From a virus, in the IMG/VR virus record IMGVR_UViG_3300032229_000222, positions 1 through 25,417 of that record: a stretch of DNA of 25,417 bases; one strand, 5' to 3'. Positions 13,424-20,434 of the stretch are shown in pieces. Within the stretch, counting starts at the first letter, position 1, and every line of letters begins with the position of its first letter. A model generated the notes under the pieces. The model worked only from the letters and a program-made list of their open reading frames with translations, ran no database searches and was not told the DNA's origin. The translations under genes and the position numbers were made by a program.

Positions 13424-14892
13424 GGTGTTACCTCCTGCGTCTGATCGGTTGGCGGTTGAGCCGTCCCAGAGTTCGTGTTGATCGCCTTCACTTCGTCAGT
13501 CGAAATGCCAGCCTCAGCGCACTTTTCGCGGAACCGAATGGCAAAAGCGATTTGCTGATCCATCACGTGCTCCCAGTCGTTGCCAATCTGCGCGGCTTCG
13601 ATCTGCGGTGAAGACAATCCGCGTTCCATGCGGATCTCGGAAACCTGCGCGGCGTATTTGGCATCCGCCGTGATGTTGGCTGCGCCTTGGTAGCGCCACC
13701 GATACCAGTCATCAGACGGCGGCAGGATGCCTTCCTTGATGGCCTTTGCGATGCGCCACGAGTCGACCGAACGGGCCAGCGGAAACAAGCATTGGTTGCG
13801 CATCATTCCGACATGACGATTGATGCGCTCAACCACAACACGCATGGCAGCGCCACCAACCTTAGACGGATCTAGGAAGTAGTCGATTGACCATCCCATC
13901 CCGGCCATCGCCTGACGGATGATTGAATCCGCAAACTGCTGCTGTGCCGGAGTAGGCCGGTCAGCCTTGAGCGCCTCCAGCTTGCCGCCGGTTCCGCTGC
14001 GGAAGTATTGGATCTCGCCGCCACGCATTGAGTGCATGGCGAGATTTGCGTCTGGGTTGGTCTCGGTCGAATCCTCGCCGAGCAGGCTTTCCGCGGTTGC
14101 TGGAGGAAGTCCGGTTTCGTTGGTCTCAGCCAGAACGATCGAAGCCGCGAGTTTCTGCGCGATCAACTCAAAGCGCCGAACTTCATCAACGTCTTGAAAG
14201 TCCGTCATAGCGCATCCAAGCGCAGAGAATCCGCGCACCTGGTCGGCGTACCGAGGCAGGAAGCGCACCTTCATGTCTACGGCGCTGATGTCCTGATATG
14301 TCGTCCTGGCGTCGTCGTAGACCCGATAAGCAAGCGGTCGCCCCACGTCATTGACGATCACTCCGTCAACGATTCGATAGCCTTCCCAAGGCGAGTCGGA
14401 GCCAGCGGTTCCAACTCCATTGTCCCGGATGCGATGTGCCGGGATGGTCTGCAAAAGAGGGTATCCACCAGCGCCCTCGGTAAAGATAACGCCTACGTCT
14501 CCGTCGCGGATGATGTGCAGCATCCACAAGCGTTGCAGGGTCTGCATCGGGTACAGGTCCCCTCGCACGTCGCAAAGTCGGTCGTGATCCTCTAGCCATT
14601 GTTCCGCCAGCATGCCCCACTCAGAGTCAGACCCGGCAAACTGCGGCGTGAGTTCGCCAGACACAATTGCGGCCTGATCGTCGACTGATCCAGCCACCAG
14701 CGAGTTGTTGGCGTAAAGCCAGCGCCCCATCGACATCAGCAGCAGGCGATCTGTGCCGCTGTACAGGTTAGCCGCGTCGCGATCAAATCCAGTGCGAGCC
14801 CTGCGTTGCTGCGAGCCAATGGCGGCAGTGCTGATCCGGGTCGGCATTAGCCGCCCGAACTGGTCAAAGAGTCTGACGGGTTGCGTGGCCAT
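13420..14892 (-). CDS. Portal protein, lambda family
   Basis: A 490-residue protein of the lambda gpB-type portal family, which forms the dodecameric DNA entry ring of the capsid. The N-terminal part carries ARTGFDRDAANLYSGTDRLL and SLVAGSVDDQAAIVSGELTP. The centre has MLHIIRDGDVGVIFTE and IPAHRIRDNG, and later VRGFSALGCAMTDFQDVDEV and WSIDYFLDPSKVGGAAMRVV, all in the expected order for this family. Length is near normal (about 500). Start ATG at 14892 overlaps the connector stop (TAATG). Gene order terminase, connector, portal, protease matches lambda. Confidence 0.85.
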   Translation of the reverse strand: MATQPVRLFDQFGRLMPTRISTAAIGSQQRRARTGFDRDAANLYSGTDRLLLMSMGRWLYANNSLVAGSVDDQAAIVSGELTPQFAGSDSEWGMLAEQWLEDHDRLCDVRGDLYPMQTLQRLWMLHIIRDGDVGVIFTEGAGGYPLLQTIPAHRIRDNGVGTAGSDSPWEGYRIVDGVIVNDVGRPLAYRVYDDARTTYQDISAVDMKVRFLPRYADQVRGFSALGCAMTDFQDVDEVRRFELIAQKLAASIVLAETNETGLPPATAESLLGEDSTETNPDANLAMHSMRGGEIQYFRSGTGGKLEALKADRPTPAQQQFADSIIRQAMAGMGWSIDYFLDPSKVGGAAMRVVVERINRHVGMMRNQCLFPLARSVDSWRIAKAIKEGILPPSDDWYRWRYQGAANITADAKYAAQVSEIRMERGLSSPQIEAAQIGNDWEHVMDQQIAFAIRFREKCAEAGISTDEVKAINTNSGTAQPPTDQTQEVTP

Positions 14893-15152
14893 TAGACAGC
14901 AGCACCCATGACCGCCACCGATCTAGTCGGCGGAATCTGGGAAAGCGGATACAGATCCGGGTTGATGGCGAACAGTGCCTTTTGGACCAAAACAAACCGC
15001 TGGAATGGTCCCATCTGGATGATGGATGACGCCTGAACGTCGCCAGCGGACGAGGACTGCAATTGCGATCCAGACAGCATCTCAGTCTGGATGCTCCTGC
15101 GAGCAGCCAGCAACTCCGCCTCAGTCAGTCCGACGAACGGGTTGAACGCCAC
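14892..15152 (-). CDS. gpW-like head-tail connector or joining protein
   Basis: A protein of about 86 residues between the large terminase and portal genes, the position of lambda gpW. I choose GTG at 15152 (AAGG nearby); the only upstream ATG in frame, at 15251, lies inside the terminase gene and would add unlikely sequence. The core FVGLTEAELLAARRSIQTEM is a helix as in small head-tail joining proteins, followed by a Ser/Gln-rich loop and a second helix (FVLVQKALFAINPD). The exact start is uncertain. Confidence 0.6.
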   Translation of the reverse strand: MAFNPFVGLTEAELLAARRSIQTEMLSGSQLQSSSAGDVQASSIIQMGPFQRFVLVQKALFAINPDLYPLSQIPPTRSVAVMGAAV

Positions 15153-15177
15153 ACCTTGATGGCTAACCGCAACACCG

Positions 15178-16932
15178 CTACGCGACGCCCTTTGCCATTG
15201 CAGCGAAAACTTGCATCCGTGCCACGTCCCACGCGTGCGGTTCGCACCCAACTTGCTCCCACGTTTCCGGTTCTCCCGGCTTTTTGCGAATCTTCATCAT
15301 CGAGTTTAGCTGGTCCGTGTAGTCCTGCTCCGCCTTCGTCATTGGCTCGACCTTAGGCTCAACCCATAGCCCAGAGTCACGCAGCGATTGCAGACGGTCG
15401 GCGGTCGATGGTTTGGAGATGAAAAAGGCCAAAGCCTTTTTGCCTTTGCTGGTCAGTCCGTTGGAGTCCGGGTCGCCCCACCAAGACAGGCTCCACGGTT
15501 TCTCGACCCACGTCGGCGCTTTGCCAGGCTCCGCAACCTTATGCTTCCACGCACGCCGAGCGTCACCGCGAATGCAAACCCAATCGTAATTTGCCGCCCA
15601 CGTGTAGACCATGCGAGCATTCCAAGCCGCGTCAATGATCACGCATCGCGGCTTGATGTTCATCGCGATTCTCAACGCCTCAATTTCCTCTGGCGTTTTG
15701 ACCTGCCCCCAATGCAGTCGGCGGCTTTCCCCGGTCTTAGCCCATGCGCGAGCCGTAACGTAAAAGTGACCGTGCTGCGTGTCGACCGCCATAAACCGGA
15801 AAGCCTCGTCAGGCCATTCCTCCGAAGCCGACATTTCGACGCGTTGCAACGGGTTTTCCGATTCGGCAACCGTTCGTTCATTGGCGAACTCCGCCAGTTG
15901 CTTCTGGGTGAAGTCGACAAGCGGTTTCCAGTTGCCACGCTTGGATTGGACTCGGGCAGCTAGGAACAGCGCAACAAGATCACGCCATTGGGCGCAGATG
16001 ACATCGTTCCAATGGTAGCTGTGCGACTCCGAGGACCCGCCCTCGACACGAGCGTATCGACCCAGGGCATTCCATCGGCCTTGCGTCTGCTTGCACTCTT
16101 TGTGCTCGTGCCCGCAGAACTGGCAGACGTAACGCGTCGATGCTTTGGCGCCCTCGATGTCGTATGATCCATCCGCCCTTTTGTCCGCCGCAAACACGAT
16201 CCCGTAGCGGCTGCCGTCATCGTGCTTGCCTGAGAAAACGGGTCGTTGATAGACGCCGCACGCGTCACATGGGACCTCCCATTCATGGACGGTCCCAGCC
16301 GTGTATTGCTGCCACCATTCGCCGCCAGTCTCTCCGCCTTGGGAGATGCCAAGGAACTTGTCGGACTGATTGCGCCTGAAGTCTCCAAGCCGCGTCTTGG
16401 CCTGTCCCAGTCGTCCATGTGGCCAAAGCCAAAGCTCGTCTCCAATCAGGTAGCGATAGCCTCGCGCTTGCAGATTGCCAAATGCTGGACCCTTTACGTG
16501 GACTGGGTAGCCATTGGCCAGTTGGATCTCGGTTGATCGGTCCTTGTGCCGGTTTTCCGGCAGCAGCGACTGGACGGCCTCGCACGCGTGCAGAATTGGC
16601 ATCAGGCGCGTTTCGCAATGCAGTCGGGCCTGATCATCCACGGCGAAGACCCATAGCAACGGACCGGGATCCTGGGCGATTGCCCACGGTGCAAACACGT
16701 CCGCGATCAAAGTCTTTCCGGTTCGAGGGGGAGCCAGAATGTTAACCTCGCGCACCCGGTCGGATTTGAGCGAATCCAACGGCGCGATAAAGTGACGCGA
16801 GATCGACGGATCAAACTTGCCAGAAAACGTCAGCGTTGGAGGAAGCGTGACATTGTCCGCCGCCCACTCTGAAATGGGCCTTCGGTCAGGAACCCACTGT
16901 ATTCTCCGCCACTCTTCCGCCAGATCAATCAC
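15178..16932 (-). CDS. Large terminase subunit, GpA family
   Basis: A 584-residue DNA-packaging motor of the lambda GpA type. Start is GTG at 16932, overlapping the previous stop as GTGA. ATPase domain: Walker A-like APPRTGKT at residues 67-74; Walker B YLIGDE with Asp165 and Glu166. A zinc-ribbon-like insertion follows with CDAC and CQFC pairs around residues 220-270. Nuclease domain: FMAVDTQHGHFYV near residue 380 and CVIIDAAWNARMV further on, with the Asp residues that bind metal. It would work with the portal and with the small-terminase-like protein encoded far upstream. Length is somewhat shorter than lambda gpA (641 residues). Confidence 0.9.
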   Translation of the reverse strand: MIDLAEEWRRIQWVPDRRPISEWAADNVTLPPTLTFSGKFDPSISRHFIAPLDSLKSDRVREVNILAPPRTGKTLIADVFAPWAIAQDPGPLLWVFAVDDQARLHCETRLMPILHACEAVQSLLPENRHKDRSTEIQLANGYPVHVKGPAFGNLQARGYRYLIGDELWLWPHGRLGQAKTRLGDFRRNQSDKFLGISQGGETGGEWWQQYTAGTVHEWEVPCDACGVYQRPVFSGKHDDGSRYGIVFAADKRADGSYDIEGAKASTRYVCQFCGHEHKECKQTQGRWNALGRYARVEGGSSESHSYHWNDVICAQWRDLVALFLAARVQSKRGNWKPLVDFTQKQLAEFANERTVAESENPLQRVEMSASEEWPDEAFRFMAVDTQHGHFYVTARAWAKTGESRRLHWGQVKTPEEIEALRIAMNIKPRCVIIDAAWNARMVYTWAANYDWVCIRGDARRAWKHKVAEPGKAPTWVEKPWSLSWWGDPDSNGLTSKGKKALAFFISKPSTADRLQSLRDSGLWVEPKVEPMTKAEQDYTDQLNSMMKIRKKPGEPETWEQVGCEPHAWDVARMQVFAAMAKGVA

Positions 16933-17717
16933 GCGCCAGTTATGGCCTCGTCGGCAGCTTGCGCAAGCTTGTCCGCAAGGTGCTTCTCCATCTCGATTCG
17001 CTCGTCCCGGAATGCGCGTGTAGCGGCAGCCGTGTAAATGGCGTTGACCCGCTCCAATTGGTTATCGGCGATGCCAATTGACAAATTCATCCACGCTTCC
17101 GTCTTCGACCCAGACAATCCCGGCTTTGCAGTCCAGACCTGAAACTTTGCGCCTCTGTGTCTTGCCACGTTTCCGGTTCCCTCAAGTCCACCATATTCGC
17201 GGACCAGTCGCATGAACGCGGCGTTGCCGGAAATCTGCTTACCTTTGGACTTCTTAGACGATCCGCCAAACTGCGTGAAGTGCCCTTGGAACTTTCTGAT
17301 GGCCCCAATCAATCCTGATTTGAGGTAGCCCACTGAGCCGATAGACTTGCGCCTAAGGGAGGCAGCAGCCTTGGCCATTCGGGCTCCGTAAAGACCTTTG
17401 GACCCTTCTCCCTCAGTCGGCATCTTTGCCCTGCGAGCCTGCGCGATGAGATGCACGCGCCGAAGCTCTCGCGCCCGACCCACCTTCTTTCCCGTCTTCT
17501 TGTCCATGCGCCGATCGCCAATCGGCTGGTTTAGGTAAGCGCGAATCTCATCCCGCTTCTGCTGCACACGATGCGGCGGAATCAGCACAAACATCCGCAT
17601 CAAAAGAAATGCCATGCGCGCATTTACTGCCACGGACATTTCGCGGCTGGTCGTCACCAGCCAGCGCTTCATCACCTCATTAAACCTCTCCGTCTCAATT
17701 GTGAGTTCGGCTTTCAC
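16929..17717 (-). CDS. Neck or minor tail protein, 262 residues
   Basis: Start is GTG at 17717, overlapping the preceding stop as GTGA. The protein is basic and helical, with a Lys/Arg-rich middle (RRMDKKTGKKVGRARELRRV, then GGSSKKSKGKQISGN) and a C-terminal helix. Its general character resembles gpZ or HK97 gp10-like neck/tail completion proteins, but I see no decisive motif. It is the gene immediately before the large terminase, an unusual place for a neck protein. Head-tail joining is an inference. Confidence 0.45.
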   Translation of the reverse strand: MKAELTIETERFNEVMKRWLVTTSREMSVAVNARMAFLLMRMFVLIPPHRVQQKRDEIRAYLNQPIGDRRMDKKTGKKVGRARELRRVHLIAQARRAKMPTEGEGSKGLYGARMAKAAASLRRKSIGSVGYLKSGLIGAIRKFQGHFTQFGGSSKKSKGKQISGNAAFMRLVREYGGLEGTGNVARHRGAKFQVWTAKPGLSGSKTEAWMNLSIGIADNQLERVNAIYTAAATRAFRDERIEMEKHLADKLAQAADEAITGA

Positions 17718-18085
17718 GCGTTGGCGTCAGCGCACATTAGGATGATGTACACGTTGTCAGGCGAAAACGCAGTCTTCACGATTCTGCGGGCGGATCCCTG
17801 ATAGACGATTGTCTTGCCAGTCACCGGAGTCGGACGGTCGTTGTCCATGGTGTAGAGTTCGGAATCCATGGTGATCAGCGTCGAATCTACAGTTAGGAAC
17901 TCTTCGCGATCGACAAACAGCGTCAGCGACACCGTCATGTCGTAGCCTCCGTCGGCCACGATTGATCCAACTCCGAGCGTATTAGGCACACACGGGACCG
18001 GCAGCGACTTCCAAGTAAAAGTCGGCGATTCCAGAAGCGTTCGCAGGCTCGAAAGACCTGCCCTTGTCATGTTGGCAATGCTCAT
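17714..18085 (-). CDS. Putative head-tail or neck protein, 123 residues
   Basis: Start ATG at 18085 overlaps the preceding stop as ATGA; an in-frame ATG at 18130 is inside the preceding gene. The N-terminus is a helix (ANMTRAGLSSLRTLLE), then a beta-rich body with the repetitive segment TVDSTLITMDSELYTMDNDR and the Val/Ile-rich KTIVYQGSARRIVK strand. It resembles small neck proteins with an all-beta core, and is followed by another neck-like gene. No catalytic motif and no clear family. Confidence 0.55.
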   Translation of the reverse strand: MSIANMTRAGLSSLRTLLESPTFTWKSLPVPCVPNTLGVGSIVADGGYDMTVSLTLFVDREEFLTVDSTLITMDSELYTMDNDRPTPVTGKTIVYQGSARRIVKTAFSPDNVYIILMCADANA

Positions 18086-18198
18086 CGCATCAGCTTGTAG
18101 ACTGCTTCCTTTTCCGCCATTGAAAACCACTCAGGCACAATGCCTGAATCCGCAGCGTCAATAAGCTGCTGCGCGGTCGCCCTAGCGGATCTTCCCAA
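18082..18198 (-). CDS. Very small protein downstream of the lipoprotein gene, start uncertain
   Basis: The frame ends with a TGA that overlaps the next ATG (ATGA at 18082-18085), which argues for translation. Between the lipoprotein stop and this end it encodes ATAQQLIDAADSGIVPEWFS, then MAEKEAVYKLMR. No ATG lies upstream except far inside the lipoprotein gene; a TTG at 18198 (38 residues) is my best guess and an ATG 12 codons from the end is an alternative. Function is unknown. Confidence 0.4.
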   Translation of the reverse strand: MGRSARATAQQLIDAADSGIVPEWFSMAEKEAVYKLMR

Positions 18199-18469
18199 GA
18201 ATGGAGTCGAGCGCTTCGAGGGCTCGGACTGCGTTGGTTCCGCTGGATTCTTGGGCGAGACTTCCGACGCTTGCTCCTTGCTGCTTTTCGGTTTGGCTGG
18301 CTCGGAAGTTTGCGAGTTGCGACCGAGACGTGAATAGCGTGGAAGCCGAGACGATCGTGCTGACCTTGGTAATCTGTCCATCTGGTGCCTTTCGTTCGTC
18401 GATCTGAGTCGTCTTAAATCTAGCGCAGCCAGCCATGGCCAACGCGGCAATCAGTGCAATGCGTTTCAT
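18182..18469 (-). CDS. Lipoprotein, possible outer spanin or lysis accessory
   Basis: A 95-residue protein with a typical lipoprotein signal: MKRIALIAALAMAGC, lipobox Met-Ala-Gly-Cys with Cys15 as lipidation site. The mature part is Ser/Thr/Gln-rich with QLANFRASQTEKQQG, ending in a short helix. The start ATG overlaps the holin-like gene stop (ATGA). It follows a membrane-anchored coiled coil and a holin-like protein, which suggests a lysis cassette where the lipoprotein could be the outer-membrane spanin subunit. No spanin family motif was recognised, so this role is inference. Confidence 0.65.
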   Translation of the reverse strand: MKRIALIAALAMAGCARFKTTQIDERKAPDGQITKVSTIVSASTLFTSRSQLANFRASQTEKQQGASVGSLAQESSGTNAVRALEALDSILGKIR

Positions 18470-18741
18470 TTTTTGATGATCTCGGTGTTCCCGCTCCGAC
18501 GCTTAACGTCGTCCGCAGCGCCTTTGACGCCTTGGTGAATGCCGGTTGCGCCGAGGCCAGCCACAAATCCAGACACCACGTTGAGCGCATCCCAACCGCA
18601 CAGCTCGGGCACAAGCAAAGCGCCAGCAACCGCAGCCAGCGTCGGGATGTAGGCGTTTGGAAACCTTGGCCAAGACTTGGCCAATGCTCCAAGCCCTAGG
18701 CTTGCCGTGGTCGCCAGCGGGATAGCTTCAGCGAGTGTCAT
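18466..18741 (-). CDS. Holin-like membrane protein
   Basis: A 91-residue protein with two or three hydrophobic segments: LAEAIPLATTASLGLGALAK (about 3-22), YIPTLAAVAGALLVPEL (31-47) and VVSGFVAGLGATGIHQG (55-71), then a charged C-terminal tail (DDVKRRSGNTEIIKK). The pattern Asn-Ala-Tyr-Ile-Pro, hydrophobic stretch, then SGFVAGLGATGIHQ is typical of small phage holins of the r1t/phage_holin type. It would permeabilise the cytoplasmic membrane for lysis. It overlaps the previous gene by 14 bases and the lipoprotein gene by four. No endolysin gene is adjacent. Confidence 0.65.
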   Translation of the reverse strand: MTLAEAIPLATTASLGLGALAKSWPRFPNAYIPTLAAVAGALLVPELCGWDALNVVSGFVAGLGATGIHQGVKGAADDVKRRSGNTEIIKK

Positions 18742-18976
18742 GTTTTGCGATTCCGGTTTTGGCCTCGATCTTAATCAACCTGCGCTCGTGGTCCTCAAGC
18801 CGAGTGTTGAACGACTCCAGCTTGCGCTCAATGCTGGCGATGCTCCGCTTGATCTCAGACAAGTGGTTAAACGTTGCCGCCAACCAAAACCCTCCAAATC
18901 CGACGCCAAACAGAATTGCCCAAAGCAATCGAAGAGGAAGGTTTACCCGCGTGCCTTCGTCGATCTGATTTTTCAT
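18728..18976 (-). CDS. Membrane-anchored coiled-coil protein, lysis cassette
   Basis: An 82-residue protein with one N-terminal transmembrane segment (LPLRLLWAILFGVGFGGFWL, about residues 13-32) followed by a long heptad-rich helix (HLSEIKRSIASIERKLES onward). This layout is shared by XhlA-like holin partners and inner-membrane spanins. It starts with ATG three bases after the preceding fibre gene and overlaps the holin-like gene by 14 bases. The function is inferred only from topology and neighbours. Confidence 0.6.
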   Translation of the reverse strand: MKNQIDEGTRVNLPLRLLWAILFGVGFGGFWLAATFNHLSEIKRSIASIERKLESFNTRLEDHERRLIKIEAKTGIAKHDTR

Positions 18977-18979
18977 ACA

Positions 18980-20065
18980 TCAAGCAACTGTAAGCGCTGG
19001 CTGCGCAGTGATTTTGCCGGAAGCGTTTCGCGTTACAAGCGATTGAGTTACGGTCTTGGAGCTTGCTGTGTGCGTAATGGTGTAGGCGTCAATTGTAAGG
19101 AACGTCGCATTCTTGTTGGTCCGAGTGAAAGTTCCAGCGCTGCCGTCAGGCCAGGACACAGTTGCGACCGTAATCACGTTGTCTCCGTCCAATGTTGCCG
19201 ATGTCAACGTGTAGGCCGCTGACGCTGCCCAAGCCTTCAGGTCAATGCTCGGGTCGTTTTTCCAAATTTGCGTTGAGGAATCATACCGCAGCGATTGGCC
19301 GTTTACTGGCGAGGCAATCGTTACGTCATGCAATTCGTCAAGCTCGTAGCCGTTCTGAATGCGGATGAAAGCCGAACCGTTATTGCCGTTGCTGGCGTTT
19401 ATGACGCGTCCCAGATAGACGCCATTGGCCGGATCCGCTGGAGGCGTTGTCTGCCATCCACCAGCAGTCGATGAAAGCCAGAGCGACGCACCGTTTGTAA
19501 ACGTCGAGGATGGCAAGTTGCTTAGGCCGGTAAGCAACCCTTCTACAATCACGTAACCCTCCGTTGATGCCGTTATTGTTTCAGCGGCAACCCCGAAAGT
19601 TTTGGACGACGTGATTTCAGTGTCTGCATCAGCCAGTTCGACTTCCAGATGCGATCCAGTCGACCCTGTGATGTAAACCACCTGGCCCTTGGTGATCGTG
19701 CCAGCGGATTGCTTTCGGCAGGAACGCAGGAGCGCCTCGTTGACATTGGACGTGTAGGATCCGGTGACGACTCCGATGCCCTGCAACGTGCCGCCGGTCA
19801 GGGTGACATTGTTGGCATTCTGCGTGGCGACAGTCCCAAGTCCAAGCTGCGTCCGAAGGTTTGCAGCGTCAGCAGCAACACGGGCAGAAAGCGTGCTAGG
19901 CGTGTCCAAGACTCCGCCAGTGACCGACACCAATCCAGTGCCAGATGGAGCAGGACCAGCCACGCCATTAGCGACGACGTTAAGCGTCAACGGAAGCGTC
20001 TGCTCGGTCTTTGTAAATTCCAGACCGCTCGCACCGTAGACCACAGACACATTTACGTCGCTCAT
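18980..20065 (-). CDS. Tail fibre-like protein, 361 residues
   Basis: A Gly/Ser/Thr-rich beta protein in the fibre cluster. The N-terminal part has GPAPSGTGLVSVTGG and SARVAADAANLRTQLGLGTV, a pattern often seen near the start of phage tail fibres. The middle (about 110-250) resembles capsid- or fibre-associated beta domains (GQVVYITGSTGSH and VYLGRVINASNGNNGSAFIR). Later GQSLRYDSSTQIWKND is a motif repeatedly found in phage fibre tips. The C-terminus is another beta domain. Start ATG overlaps the preceding gene stop (ATGA). It probably contributes to adsorption; the receptor is unknown. Confidence 0.7.
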   Translation of the reverse strand: MSDVNVSVVYGASGLEFTKTEQTLPLTLNVVANGVAGPAPSGTGLVSVTGGVLDTPSTLSARVAADAANLRTQLGLGTVATQNANNVTLTGGTLQGIGVVTGSYTSNVNEALLRSCRKQSAGTITKGQVVYITGSTGSHLEVELADADTEITSSKTFGVAAETITASTEGYVIVEGLLTGLSNLPSSTFTNGASLWLSSTAGGWQTTPPADPANGVYLGRVINASNGNNGSAFIRIQNGYELDELHDVTIASPVNGQSLRYDSSTQIWKNDPSIDLKAWAASAAYTLTSATLDGDNVITVATVSWPDGSAGTFTRTNKNATFLTIDAYTITHTASSKTVTQSLVTRNASGKITAQPALTVA

Positions 20066-20424
20066 AGATTCGTCGGTCCATCAGCCAGTTTGATCAAATA
20101 TGTCTTAGTCGCGGACTTAGTTACCGACGCTGCCCAAAAGAAAAAGTCTACGTAGTACGTTCCCGCCTCAAGCGTGCCGGTCGTGGCGCTTGGAATAAGG
20201 ATGGTTGCGCTTGCGGACCCGTCACCAGCAACAGTCGCCGATACATTACCGGAATCCCAGATTAGTTGATCCGAGGAGTTTCGCAGTTGGCCTTTGATTG
20301 TCAGGCCTGTCCAGCTTACCGAATCAGACGCAGCAAACGAAAAGGCGAACGAAATATCCTCGTATCGCTTTTTGTAGATCGGATTGGCTGCGTCTACGCT
20401 TTGGCCTGAGGTTGTAAGTGGCAT
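20062..20424 (-). CDS. Ig-like or BppU-like fibre/baseplate protein, 120 residues
   Basis: A 120-residue beta-sandwich-type protein: ISFAFSFAASDSVSWTGLTI, then KGQLRNSSDQLIWDSG, then a Gly/Thr-rich strand and GTYYVDFFFWAASVTKSA. The order resembles the N-terminal domain of baseplate upper proteins (BppU-like) that many phages place next to fibre genes. It is located between two fibre genes, starting ten bases after the upstream fibre stop and overlapping the downstream start by ATGA. Probably a structural linker or adsorption accessory. Confidence 0.5.
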   Translation of the reverse strand: MPLTTSGQSVDAANPIYKKRYEDISFAFSFAASDSVSWTGLTIKGQLRNSSDQLIWDSGNVSATVAGDGSASATILIPSATTGTLEAGTYYVDFFFWAASVTKSATKTYLIKLADGPTNL

Positions 20425-20434
20425 GATTTGATTG

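Noticed and set aside
18082-18450. A 122-residue minus-strand frame over the lipoprotein gene
   Set aside because: Its first 80 or so codons overlap the lipoprotein gene, which has a clear lipobox. Only the short 3' part is likely to be translated, from a later start.
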